Shown: one piece after another, positions 28,601 to 43,600 of the stretch
How positions within the stretch are numbered: position 1 is the stretch's first letter
How the letters are laid out: every line of letters begins with the position of its first letter
NCBI GenBank assembly: GCA_043228905.1
Contig: JBHGNT010000053.1
Location: 1-64,000, forward strand
Direction: 5' to 3'
DNA: 64,000 nt
Source: Azolla caroliniana
Lineage: Eukaryota > Polypodiophyta
Translations under genes and position numbers: made by a program
The notes under the pieces: model-generated
What the model saw: the letters and a program-made list of their open reading frames with translations, nothing else
Told to the model about the DNA's origin: nothing
Database searches by the model: none

Positions 28601-31600
28601 ACTCAGCTGAGACAAAGTTTCCTGAATGATCTCTATTGACTATGTACTCGACCTACAGATGCAGAATAACACCTTTTTAAAGAAGGTTCTTATAAGGTTT
28701 GACTTGGATATATTGTTTGAAAATCTAAAAGACGCATACTTCTCCAAGAATCATGCCTTGATTCACCAAGCATTGAAATGGCTCTTTGGTTGATACAACT
28801 CCAATATCATAAAGAACCTGAAGCATAAGATTTTGAACAAAGAAAGTTATGTTGCATCTTTCATCACAAACAATCTGATAAGGATTGCATGTAAGGAACT
28901 TGTCATGAAAATTGCATTCTTTAATGTCATTTGTCAGTGTGATTTTACATTGCTAATAGGTGATAGAAGTTATAGATCTAATGTGCTTTTCAATTCCACT
29001 GAATACTACTTGAGCACAACCCTCACTAGATCACACAGCATATAATGTAAAGCTCAGCAGGAATTATAAGGTTGTTCGGTGGAGACCAAAAGATCATGTG
29101 TTCAACCCCTAGATTCTATCGTGGCATCTGGTAAATTAGTGCAGTTCGTACAATTTGAATCTATGTGCATCTAATACTAATTTAAGAACAACCTCAACTT
29201 GATCACACAACATATAATGTAAAGCTTGGCAGGAAGTATAAGGTTGTTTGGTGGAGACCAATAGGTCATGTATTCAAGAACCCTACATTCTATAGTGGCA
29301 TCTGGTAAATTAGTGCACTTAGGAAGATATGAATCTAGGTGCATAGGTTATTGAAAACATAGCTTGCCACTATGGTAGAAGCGCAATATGAAGAAAAACG
29401 TATCCACAAAAAATATTATATATTCATTCATGCATTGAAAATCTCTTTAGATACCTTGTGCCAAAACCTTGCATACAATAAGCGTAAAACAGAATGTTCT
29501 GCACCTCCTACATACAGATCAACCGGGCCCCAATACCTGAAAAGTTTTGGATGCATATAGTAAAGCTTCCTATTTTAATGTATATTTTTTCTACTAAGAC
29601 CTGCTACAATACTATAAAATTTACCTCTCCTTTTCAGGGTCAACCAAAGACTTTACATTATGTGGATCCATAAACCTGAGATAATACCTGAATATATAGC
29701 CACTATTAGATACCATTCCACAATCACATGTACACTCTTTTCTGAAAATATGACCTTTATTGGATGATTGTGAGTTGATGGTGTATACCAGCATGAGCCT
29801 GCCCATTGTGGCATAGTGTTTGTTTCCCTCCTTGCAGGCTTCCCTGTTTCTGGATCAATTGTCTTCACCTGTAAAAATTAGTTCATGAAAATGTGTAGAA
29901 AACAGAATCTTCATGAATCCATAATCCAAAATGTTATTTATTGTTTGATATACGAATTAGTATCTGTTAATATTTTGTGATTTTGAGGCATGATATGCCC
30001 AACAATGAGTAATCACCTCTATTTATTGTTCAAAATCAATTGGCTTACATGTTACAGTCCTTCTCTACTACAGTGAGTTCCTTCACTATCAGAGGATACT
30101 AAACTGCTTACCTACAGTGAGTTCCTATTTGTTTACCTACTAGTCAAATGCACCAATTACCTAGCAGGTAAGAGACCTTCTGTTAAGGATGCATGCATCT
30201 TATTATGGTATACTTCAGAGGGCCACTGTTCTTACACACTTAGTAGAAACTCATCCCCCGTGCCCGAAATTAAAAATAATATTATTCACATATTTGATTC
30301 ATGGGATTTATCAGAGATAGATATTCCAGACCTCAATAGGGCCTAGACATTGGGCATTGCATATCATTTAATCATTTATCATAAATACTAGTATGCTCAT
30401 CAAGGGACTTCTCTCACATTGAGCATATGTTCGGCCAAGCATACTCTCTGCAGCTTGAGCCCAGGTATAATCTTAACACTGTTTCATTCATTAGTTGAGG
30501 AAGGGAAGATTCAATAGGCTGTACATTGCTCCTAACACCAACAGGCCGACTTGTTGCATGGCTTTCACTCACTAACAGAGATCTGTTCACCATCATGCTC
30601 ATACCCATCCTCCAATCCCACCATGCACACAAGTCTATTCCTCATCTCCTCCTCAATAGAATAAACCGTAGTGTCCTTGCTCTGGATAACACTAGATTCC
30701 CACAGCAGAGGGCAAGTTGGGAAAACCTCATTTCTAGGAAAAAATCCTGAATTATGGTTATGGCTGTACCTCAGGACAATATGATATATAAATGAACCGA
30801 GACTGAGCATAACTAAAAAAGCAGCATAGCAAGCACATTCAAAATATCTAATGAAAACCTGCAATTACTCCAATAATAGAATCTTGTTAATCCTAAATTT
30901 AACAACAAATGATATTTTATTTAGCCTTACCCAATCCACTGCTTTTGACAGTGGTGGATCACCAGTTCCAGAAGGAGAAAATTCATCTAGTTCAGGAAGA
31001 ATTATGGGTAGGTCATCCTCATTGATTGCCTTAGTTTCACCTGTATCATTCAGGAAAATTATAGGGAAAGGTTCACCCCAATACCGTTGACGTGCAAATA
31101 ACCAATCTCGAAGCTTGTAGTTGACCTAACAAACATGTACGCACAATGCTTTATCTTATAACAAAGAAATTCCAGTGGAGAAAATTATATCTGAATTAGC
31201 AATTATGCCAGTCAAGAATGTGGTGCCGTTTGTCCTTTTAATATTGCTAAATTACCTGACGTTTACCATAGCCTCTGTTTTCAAGCCATTCTATAACTCG
31301 TTGAGCTGCTTGATCAGTAGGTAAACCATTCCAATCAATACCAGTATCACCATACGAAGAATTAACTACTATTCCTTGACCAGTGTATGCAGCTTTTCCA
31401 TCCCACTGTGTAATATTTTCAGGGGATACGACGAGGCGCTCTGGTAAGCCAAATTTCTTTGCAAATTCATATCTCGCGTATCATGTGCAGGAACGGCCAT
31501 AATTGCACCTGTGCCATAACTGCCATAACATCATTCCACAACATCAATCACACAGAAATATTGTGCACTATAAGTTTCACGTAGCAATAAACAGGAACAC

Positions 31601-34600
31601 CCGTTTTACTGTTTCTATCAACACATTTTACAATTAAAGCAAAAGAAACAATCTGTCTCTGTGCACTTCTTATCATACACGAAGTGATGGTTGGCAATGG
31701 CATTGCGTGAAGTTCCATCTCTAATGCATACTACAAACATTCAAATGAAAACAGATAAGCTGTGTCTGTGTGCTTCTGACTACCTGCTATATATTCGAGG
31801 AAGTAAGTATATGCTCCCTATTTACAGGCCCCAAAATTTGCAATCATAAAACTGGAAATAGATAACAAGACCTCAGAAAGACGGAGTTTGGAATTTGGGA
31901 TCGTCCGATCACACATTCATGATTCCATGCTCTTATATTGGTTGCAGACATGGTTTTCCATGAAGAATACTGGATGCACTAGAAATATTTTGTCAGCAGT
32001 CAATGTTTTGAGACATCTGCTCGAAAATGGACACCAGATAGCAGGTAGTATCACCTTTGCCATTAATAACATCAGGGTTTTCTATCGAACCGTGCAGTTC
32101 ACTCTCTTATTCAGTGATAAATTTTTCTTTGCGAGGATTAAATGGCCTGTTATTTGGAATCCCCTAGTTACAGTTTCCTAGAGACATTGGTTAAGAGAAT
32201 GCACACATTGATTAGGCTGATTGGGATCTCATCTTGTCAACTTCTTCCTTACAGTGAACTTCTGGGTGCTCCCTGGTTAATTGCCTGCCATATGATATTG
32301 CTCAAGATGTTTCACAGCATATTATGAACATTTCTAATGCCATTCCTCCCGCCTGGACAGATAACTCCCCAGTGGTTTCTTTGATGAGTTATAGGCCCCA
32401 ATCTGGTACTTTATAAGCACTTCTATCTTTAGCATTGATCCTATGGATCAGTTTCATCTGCATATTCCCCATAATCTTGTTGATGATGAACATAAGTGGC
32501 AATTTGGATATGTTGCCTTTTGCGGAAAAATATTACTGTCATAGACATATTCAATTTTGGACTGTTTCTAGCATTTACGTTATGGTATATGTAGAAAAGC
32601 CGATGCTCTCACATTCTCAGACACAAAGCATTCTAGTTCTTTTTCTTTGATTGTTCACCCGGAGATATTGTTTGTATATACTCTCCAGTAGTGACTCATT
32701 TCTGTTGTTTAATCTTATCAGCCATTTTGGCCTCTTAAAAGAAGTTAATATTTCTTTCTTTCTTGGCTCCTCTTAGCATTGACTGAGATATTACAGCCAT
32801 GGTACTTGCATATAGCATTTCTGCACATCCATAACAATTAACTCGAAACTTCTATTAACCTTTATAACACAGAATATGATCGCACAGATTCATCAGTCAA
32901 GAGGATTAGGAACCCAGCATATTTAATTAGGAGCTCCCAAGGAGCAAACTACTACTGCTAACATAGCTGCAAACTTCTACAGTTCTTCAAACCCCTGAAA
33001 GTTGCAAAGGTTGGCTAGTCACCACAAAGTCCATCATTGTAAAATCTACCACTTCTGTTCTCTTGTTGAAACCATATAAGAAAGACCTCTTATTTGCAGT
33101 GAAGAATTTATACTACCGTTGAAACCATATAATATCCCATGCCCACATAAGAAAGACCCTAACACAATGACGTTGCTGAAATAATAGCGACCAGAAAGCT
33201 AGACAAAAACTGTGAAAAACAATCGAAAAAAAAAGAATGCCAGTTAACTATCAGAGTGTAAAGATATATATACAGAGAAAGAGAGGTTGTGGCCATAGAA
33301 AGGGAGATGCACTTAATTATGAAATAAAAAATGAATAAATAGCTGAAAAAAAACAAAAAACAAATTGGCTCCTCTCTGTACCCAAATATGAACCCATTGG
33401 GATGCTATAAATTCCGAGAAACACTCTAATTTTAGAAAATAAATAAGGTCACAAAAGTTTCCTGAGGCTATTTTACTCATTTTGTTTCTTGTTCCAGCAG
33501 TTTTGACTTTTCACATCTCCCAGGTACAAAACACACTTTTGATGAATACACATTTGTAGTTGGATACCCATTGTTCCCAAAGTATTATAGCTCAATAGGG
33601 TTTAGGTTTTAAACTTGAATATAATTTACCGATCATTGGGGAGTGAGGATGAGAATTGGACTCCTGTGGACATACTGCCATCGCTATTGACAAGTATTGA
33701 GATGGAAGATATGGAGGCAGTGCACATTGTGATTCATGCTAGCAAAGTAAGGTATCCATATCATGATGAATTGGATGCCCAGCATGTGTTGGCAGCAAGC
33801 AAATGTTTAGTCTTTTACTACCTTCATATTTGAGGTTGAGAAGTCTTGGAGGTGACCCCAATTTAGGTTGCGCTAACATGTACTACAGGTGCTACCTAAT
33901 CATGGCAAACCCATTCAATCTCAACTTCTAATTACAAAGAATCATTTGTCTAAGCCAATGTGGACTAGTTGGCATTCATAAAATGGCTGTAAATAATATG
34001 GACACGGATAAAATGAGGATTCAATGTGTTAAAATTTGGTCATACTTCTGGGTATGAGGGTTCAAGATCTTAATGTTTCAAGAAATGGGTGCATCACCCA
34101 AAAAAGGCATCAAGATCTTTCGTGTCAATGATAGGCAATAGTGAAACAAGGGTTGAAACTCATGCAATATCATAAGCTCATGGTCCACACTAGTGGACAC
34201 CAGAGGGATTTCATGAAGCAAACAGTAATTGATAGTACAAAAATAGATTCATACAATACCTGTGTGTGTAGATTTTCACATCACATTCAGGTTTCTGACC
34301 AGTAATATAATGCATAACCTATAAAAGAGCGTTTGTGTGCATGTACACAGTTGGGCAAATCCGTTTTCGGATCTGTGCATATATACATTCAGCAAGAGTG
34401 AAAAAGTAATGAACAAATAAATTTGTTGAGACTAGGCATGTGAAAAACTTTTGGACACTTCCGTCATGAAGAACAATCCAATGGACAACATGACAGACTC
34501 ACAAGTTGGTTGTAAAAAGTTTGCAAACATTTTAGACTAGAAACAATGATATATTAATTCTAAGTGGCCAAAAAGACCTATAAGCCCAAACAAGAGATTG

Positions 34601-37600
34601 CATCTTAATATGTTGTCTCATCTTTGAGAACAACAAACTAACTAAAATATATATAATTTAATATAGGATACTAAAAAAAATAGTTACCTAGAAAAAGCTC
34701 AAAACAAAATCATCGCTTCAGCTTTTCCTATATGCCATTCCTAACCTCCATCTTGTTTGTTGCCCATGGTTTCAACTATCCCTTAATCCCTACATAATTC
34801 CCAGCTAACTACTTAAATTATACCACATTAATTAATCTTATTTTTCTGTCAGAATGTTACTCCTTTTGCCCAACCTCCATCTTGGTTGTTGCCCAAGGTC
34901 TCAACTATCCTTGCACCCCCACATAACTCCCATCTAACTACTTATATTATACCACATATATTATTTAATCGTATTTTTCTGTCAGAGTGTTACTCTTTTC
35001 CACTTTTAGGTGCATGATTGTCAAATACTTGCAACCCTCAATTATCATCTATTTACATAGACAACAAGAATTTTATTTGTTGCTGAAAAGTATATATGAA
35101 TTCAAGTAAATTTATGAACATAAAAAGAACTAACAAATCAAGATTAATAAACATTGGTATGAAAAACTTGAAGCAATTTTAAATATTTTACGTAGTACTC
35201 TGATAATGAGTTTTTTTATTAGATACCTTCCTAAGACATAGTCTGCAACCCATATTGGAATAGCTTCATTGGTTGCTGGGTTAAGTGCATACATTCCAGT
35301 GAAAACTCCCCTTTTTTCTTTCTGAAGATCAGTTCTCTCTAAATCACTCTTTCTGGCAGCAGACTCAACATATGCACGAACCTTCAGAAATTCATTGACA
35401 TACTTCAGCACCAAAATATTAAAAAATCAAAGCTGAAAAATAAGGTCTTCTACCTCCTCTTGTTGTGTAGATGATACCAAGGACTGTAGAAGGGGATGCT
35501 CTGGTGCAATAACTAAGTAGCTGCATTTTCAACCAGCTATTATGCACGATTGGAATTGCATCATGAAAACACAAATCTGATAGAATATGCACATGAAACA
35601 AGAACGGCAAGTCTCTGGTATGGCTTACGTGGCACCACAAAGTGTGTCTGGCCTGGTTGTATAGACCTGAAGACTAAGAGACTGTTCATTTTCTCTCTTT
35701 ACACGGAATTCAATCACAGCCCCTTCAGATCTTCCAATCCAATTACGTTGCATGTCTTTGATACTTTCTGGCCAATCCAGTTCATCCAAGTCTTTAATCA
35801 AGCGGTCTGCGTACTTAGTTATTTTCAGCATCCATTGCCGCATGGGCTGCAATATTAATGGCACTGTCACATGTGAACTGATATGACCCCCTTATGGTAA
35901 AGCCTTTTGGATCAGCAAAACATTTGAACAGTCATGGAAATAGTGAAACATTTCCTTTTTGACTACTTAAGGTTAAAACAAGAGTTGACCTTCCGTATAA
36001 CTGGATGACCACCACGCTCACTTAGGCCATCTATTACTTCCTCATTAGCCAGCACAGTACCCAACGCAGGACACCAATTAACAAGTACCTCCGCCTGCAT
36101 CAAACAAATATGCTTTCAGAGAAGTCAAGTCAACGCAGAAGCCAAAATTAGAAAAGCAAAAAAATAAAGACTAACCCAAAAAAAATGCAGAATACATCTA
36201 TTACGAATCAGATATTTTTGGAAGGCAAGTAGCTTGATATTCTATTTATTATGATGACAAGATATATTATGAGATTATTTTCAATAAAACCTTTTTCTGT
36301 TCCATCTTGGATACAGTAACTCTACAATGATTTTGTATCACATACAAGTGGTCTGTCTTCTCCTGGATAAACAATCCTGGAAGCGATAGCTCAAATAATG
36401 CAAAAGGTCACTATATCCTTTTTTCTGACCTGTGCCATGCAGATATATTTCCTTTTGTGTGTCAGCTTCTCAATTACCTGGTATGCAAGGTCCATTTTAA
36501 ACAATTGAAGAAAAATCCACTGTGTCCACTTGTAGTACTCAGGTTCAGTTGTTGAAATTTCCCTTTGCCAGTCATACGAGAAACCTAATGATTTTAACTG
36601 TAAACCCAATATCAACATGAAGTATTATTTCTCTAGAAGCACACACCTGTAGGCAACAAGAACTTAAATGTTGAACGTCTGTTAAATTAATGGGTAAACC
36701 AATAATGCTGATATTAACAAAACTTGTCTATTAAATGCAAAAAAGGGATCTATGAAAAGCTGACTACAGATGTAATCTGGCTACGGATTAAAATCGTTGA
36801 AAGCGCCCTCAACTAATGGTAAGCTATGTAGGAGACATGTGGGGTGTACATGAGAGAGATCTAAAAACTCTTACATGGGAGAGCTCACTCTAATCCTTTG
36901 GAAATCTGGAGCCTAGTAAAATTATTACTGTTTGCTGTTTTCCCCAATGGATCCAGAGAGAGTACTTTCAAAAAATTTAAGATTCCAGTCATCTTACATG
37001 CTGGACACATGAACACACACTGATTGTACTTGATGTTTAATAGAACTATGTGTGAGGGTTTATTGAGACTCAGGGTACACCCCCCATTATTGTGCCTATT
37101 CTCCAGACATGAGACCCTTCCTTTACGATTAACTATTGCATTATCATCGGTTGCATAAAAACTTGGCATTATCATCTGTTTCTCAGGTTTCCTACATATA
37201 CCATTTTCCCTTCATAGACCAAAACATTTAACTGTTGATCATTTCGTTAACTAAAACTTATTATGGTAAAAATTCAACTTCAAAGGAAAACGCTATATTG
37301 TTGTTTTGTGGACTTCAAGAAAGCCTTTGACACTATACCAGGGAGTGAGCTTGGGAAAAGAATGATAGAGATAAGAATGTCATTAGTGTATAGAGCAGTT
37401 GTAGCACAATTGTATGAGCAAGTTGCCAATTGAAAATGGATAGTAGTTTCTCAAACTACTTTTTGAGCAAAATAGGGGTCAAAGCAAGGGTGTCCACTCT
37501 CTCCCACACTCTTTGGTCTATGCATCGATATCCCACTAGTAACCTATATGAGCAAGTTAAGTGCAAATTGAAAGTAGATAGTGGTTTGCCAAACTACGTT

Positions 37601-40600
37601 TTGAGCATCATGGGTATCAAGCAAGGGTATCCATTCTCTCTTACACTCTTTGGTCTATACATCGTTAAAATTGAAAAAATAGTAAAGTAAGGTTGCAAAA
37701 GAAAAAGAATCGGATGGCCTAAAACTCATACATGAGCTCTCCTATATGCTAATGATGTTTTTGTAAAGAACTAGAAGACAGAATGACAGTTTTCTGAAAT
37801 ATCTAAAGGTAGAGATATAGAAACTAAAACAATTATGGGGTTTAACACATAGGAGGGATTAAAGAAGTAGAAGTATTTTTACAAAATAAAAGCCTACCAT
37901 TGAAAAAACATACAAGATAGGAGTGCACACACACATATATATATATGCGCTATCCAAGATACATAGAATATGCTTTTAGAAAAGGTGCTTTAAATGCTGA
38001 TGGGACAGCTAAGTCATGGCCTCATAAATACCTATTCTATGCTGAGTGGGAATCTTGTCCAAGTATCTCATTCAAAGTATAGAATATTCTTTTAGAAGTT
38101 GTAGTACAGTTCTGAAAACGAGACTGTACAACTTTAACATAAAATAGAAAATATTAAATAATATAAAAACATTTTTCTAGTTTAGTTAGAGAAACCTAAA
38201 GGGCCCTTAATCCCAAGAGTTTTATTCCAATATACTTTGGATGATATGCAATACGTACTTGATGTATTTGGATACATTTTGTCAAATCAATGGACTATTG
38301 TTAATGATGGCAATAAAGGTGATACAACTCAGACATTACCCCACTTTACATGCAAGAGAGAAGTTAGAACCAAAACAAGTGGTGCAAAGCATCAAATATC
38401 TATGTATGCTATGACAAGTGTGCTGGAATGTATTAAAGTTCCATCGACAAATAGATAGAATGTATGCTATGAGTCTAGGCTTCAAGTGTGCTAGAATAGT
38501 TATTATATGTTTGAGAATCAATGCAACCAAAGTGATACTCGAAGATGGGAAGTGAGATAATGTTATTCAATGCTATGTTGGTCCAAATGTTGTGTTATGG
38601 AGTGAGAGTGTGAGGTGGCACTATCTCACTTAGTGCATGGAATGAACTAGATAAAATCCATAAATTATAACTTGACAAGCTATTAGAAACAAGTGATCTA
38701 TAGAGGTACAAGCCATGCAAAGAGTATTCAAGTATATCACAAAAGCCAAGAATATGCCTGGCCATAAATTGCCAAAACAAGCTGGAACATAGGATGCAAG
38801 GTACACAAACCAAGAAGAGCAAAATCTTCTTATCTAGTTGGATGCTTGACATGATGAAATGGTTTATGAGATGGGTAGTAAAAGATCTGTTGGTGCTCTC
38901 AAGTGATGCTATGAAGCATGTGATCAGCACGGATAGATTACTAGAGGCAGTAAGGATGAAGTGGCAAGATGCTAAAATGTCGAAATTGGAATATTGCAAA
39001 TATTAACCCAATTTTGTCACCAATACAGGGTAAAAATGCCAGAATGTATCCTATCACATCTCACTATCCCCATGAGCCCAGAGAACATTAACACTCTTCA
39101 AACTTGCTCACACAAGTTAAGTGTTGATGTAGCATCATGGCATCCATCACCCAAATATGTAGATATGCAAGGTATGCAATAAAACCTGAGGAGGCTGAAT
39201 CAGTTACATACTTATCCCATGCTCAGTGTATAAGGTAATTCACGAGAAATATGATGACTTGTTAGACGGGTATGATAATGTAAGTCTCATACTCAAATGT
39301 CCATCAACAATGTTGAGCATAAATATGCGTGCATTATTTTCACATCTAGAGTTTTTACTCCAACGTAATAACCCCCCTTCTTAGGAAGGAGTCACATACA
39401 ACATGATATGTTGATTTGATCCCATGGGCCATACGTCAAAATTCACTTCCTCATGGACAATAAAATATCTATTCTATTGCCTTAGTGGTACAACATGATT
39501 TTCCATCCATGTGTACCACATTGTAGTTCATACACATTACCTCATCTCACTCATTTCAGTTGAAGAAAATATGAAGGATTAAATAGAATAAGTATAACAA
39601 AAAAGCCAAAGCCAAGGTAGTTCTACCTGCTTGCGGAACCTGCTGATATTACGTTTTGTTGTCAAACTTGGATGAGCTCCTGTCTAACAAGTATTATAAA
39701 ATATATATATTACCATATGTGCAAATGCTCATAATTGAACAAATGGCTTATATATCACAAACAATGACCTTTCATTTTACCTCAATTGCATATTGTTCAG
39801 CAGGTAATCCAAAAGCATCCCAACCCATTCCCATTGGATGAAGAACATTAAACCCTTGCATGCGTTTGTACCTTGCAATAATATCAGTGGCTGTATAACC
39901 TTCAGGGTGTCCAACATGAAGACCTGATCCACTGTTAAACAGTCATGACCATGTAAATCATTAAGGGTTGATAAACCAAAACATAACATAATCAAACACC
40001 AGAGTAGAAAGAAAGAAAGAGTGTCCAACATGAAGACCTGCCCCATTATCGAACATTCATGACAATGCAAATCATCAAGCATTAATAAACTTAGATATCC
40101 CACACTAAACACCATAGTAGAAAGAAAGAAAGCTATATAACATATTTTAAGAGGCCAAAATAGTCTATAAACTGAACAGAAATCTTTGGGAACAAAATGT
40201 TTTCTCGTCTTTGGGAAAAACAAATCAAAATAATTATTGAGGAAACTGTTATGACAGTAGTAGGGTGCCAAAGAGCCTAGCACAAACAGAGAAAATTATA
40301 CTAAAAAGCAACTATATTTCTTAGTGAGCCTCAAAGCCTTTAAATAGAGCGGGGTTTGTAACTGATACATTTATGAAAGGGGATAACATGTGCCTAGGAG
40401 CATAATGAGTAAAAGTCGTAAAGTAGTGGGGAGAAAAAACAATGTAGTAAATGTTGTAATGAAGTACTGGCAGGATTAGAAAGTCAAATGAGATAATTGA
40501 TGGAATAAAGTGAATCTAGAGAGAGAAATGTGTAGTGTGCGTGTGTGCAGAAGGGAAAGATTAGTTCTAAGGCTGTCATCCTCCACCACCTCGGCTCCAG

Positions 40601-43600
40601 AATGGTGCTCCTAATTTGAGATGAATAAAGGGCTGATCAATTGTGTCCTTAGGAAGTGCCTTGTTAAAGAAGCCAGCCACATTGCCATAGATTACTTGCT
40701 ATACCCAAGAAACTTGCATTTCTTACTCTTGGATTCAAATTTAGTAAGTGTAGTATCTGAAATATGAACATATTCATCAGATTCAAACACCCAAAGATGA
40801 GAAACTAAGAATTTGTGACCTGTAAATGCCTCTTCAAGGATCATTTCAGCAAGTGCCTTAGTAGGAGAATAGTTGATGATATAGACAGCTGTGTCGATAG
40901 CTTCACCCAAAAATGGAGAGAAAGATCAGATTGAGACAACACTCTCACCATTTCTTAACTGTCTTGTTCTTCCTTTCTACTACTAATTTTGTTGTGGAGA
41001 ATTGGGGACAGAAAACTGACAAGCAATACCTTGTTGCCAAGAAAAGATACTAACAGAACATGAAATAAATTCACCACCATTGTTAGCTCTGATTTTGTTA
41101 ACCTTCTTGAAGGTCTTTGTTTCAACTAGAGACACCCATTCTTGAAACCTAGAGAGTGCTTCAAATTTGGTTGAAGGTATGTGAACTCAGACTAGCTCCA
41201 AAATGGATGTGGCACAATAAGTTGCTTGAGAGAGAAATGGTTCTCAGTGGTGCTTCCCATGTGCACAAGCCACACATGAGGTATTGAAGAAATTTGAATG
41301 AGGAAGGCCATGCACCATTTGGGATGACGAGAGTCATAGTTGTGATGCCCAAAAGCAAGCACACAACAGCTACGGATCTTCTTGAGCTACTACGACATAA
41401 CTTCAATGCAGATGTTATAGTAGATGAGACTTGGAGGATGGTAATGAGCTGTTGGAGCCGTGACGGTGACACAAGTCCATTTCCTTTTTATCACTGGTGG
41501 AAATTTGTAGGTTGTTGATGTCATCTCCAACTTAAGAGTTATTCAGATTATACATTTTGTTGACTAGAAGGAAAATTCAAAATGCATTACCCATGGATGA
41601 AGCCTCAAGCACCAACAGTAGGTTAGATGAAAGACAAGGTACAGATAATACATTTTGAATCATAGTTGTTTGTTGACCAGAAAGAGAATTCAAAAATACA
41701 TTACTCATGTGTGAGGCCTCGGGACTTGAGGCATCTGCAATAGAAATGTGTGAGCTGTGAGGTCGAATATAACACAAGATAGACCTGTCAAGAGTCATAT
41801 GACTTGTGCAAGCACTCTCCATAATCCAATGATCAAGAGAGGATACACTTCAGCTAGTCATAGGGGAAGAATTAAAGATGACACCCTAAGAAAGTTGTTT
41901 CTTTGGCAGTACATCTAGTGTTTGATCACAATACAAACCTAGGGTTGGTTGAGGATGGCTTTGTGGAATCATCCCTTTCATTTTCTAGCAATCAGGTTGG
42001 ATGTGGACTTAATTATCCCAATGGCGATAAGTAAGATCTTTATGGGCTGGATTGTTGGTTGGTTTTGAAGAAGATTTATTAATGTTAGGAGATGCATTCT
42101 ATTTGCCTTTGCCTTTATAATAGAGAAGATGCTACCTGTATCCAACGTCTTTGCCAATTACAGTAGGAAGATATACACGAATACCTCTAGAAGAAAGAAT
42201 TTGCCAATTATGTCATCAAGGAGTGGAATCCGAAGCACGCTATGTTTGACACTGTAGTGTCTTTTATGAAATCAGAGGGAGATGCCATTGCCTCTTTAAA
42301 CAAGGCTTTGGCCCGCTACGTAAGGTAATGGAATATTAGGACCAACGGTGCCTAGGTCTTTTCTTACTAGAACTCAAGAGACAGAGGGAAGCATTTGTAG
42401 TGTGATAGGGTAGCTCAAGACTTCTTCAAATCAGTTAGAGATTGAGATAGGAAAATATGCATGCAAATCTATTGAAGAATAAATCTGCCAATTACGCCAT
42501 TGGGAGTGAAATTGGAAAGCATTAAGTTAGTCATGGCTTTGGTTTTTAGTTTTAAAAAAAGGAGGGAGATACCATTGCCTTTTTAAACAAAGCTTTGACC
42601 CAGTACAGAAGGTCAAGTGTGTTTAGGATTGTTCTCACAAGAATTCAAGAGACATAGTGAGAAGTTGTTGACGGACAACAACACAGCCACAACAGCTTAT
42701 CGACGAAGGGCCATTACAGCTTGATTTTTCTCCATCACTCAATGCTACAAGTCAATCAGTTGGCTACACATGTGGAGTCTTGGCCAGGACACTTGAATGG
42801 GGTTAAATAGATTGGGCAATAGCAAATTGTCTTGTCATCTAGGCCACAGCATCTATCACCTTTGTAAGAACTAGAAGATAGAACGAAAGTTTTCTGAAAT
42901 ACTTAAAGGCAAAGATATAGAAACCAAAAACAAATATGGGGTTTCACACATAGAAAAGATTAAAGAAAGCAGAAGCAGATCTGCAAAATAAAAGGCCACT
43001 ACTTAAAAAGCAATGTACAAGGTAGAAGTGCCCCATCTGCTCTCAGCCTGACCCACATGAATTGACCAGTCTCATCTCTATGAAAAATGTGGGTCAGAGG
43101 TTCTAACTCCTCTGTGAAAAGCAATGAAACTCCACTAGCCCAGTGATCCCCCCATATGTTGTCTGCAAGTGAGCTCCCATATGTATCCTATATCATTCTC
43201 GGAGGAGGATTACCCGATGCATCTCGACATAAGTTTACCAGAGATTTTGTTAGTGTGTCTAATTGGAGGGAATGAGGACTGAGTGTATACCTAGGATAGG
43301 GGAACATGTCGAGGACATAGAATTTAGGCTTTGAAGTGTCGACGGTGTCAGGAGTGTGGAACGTCTGGTTGGCTTCCCAGAAATGTTGCCATTTCTGTTC
43401 GATGACATGGAAGGGATAAGCTTTTCTGAGAGGAAGCAATGGAGTAGTTGGGCCACTTTCGGCGTCAGTTGAGGAAGTGGCGATGCTACAGAAGAGAGTG
43501 CGGCTTGACGTCCTTCTTCTTCTCCCACCGAACTGCTGGAACAACAAGTTGCAGCTAGTTGTGGCCTTGCAAGGTCGTGAGAGGATATTGAGGCAGCAAA

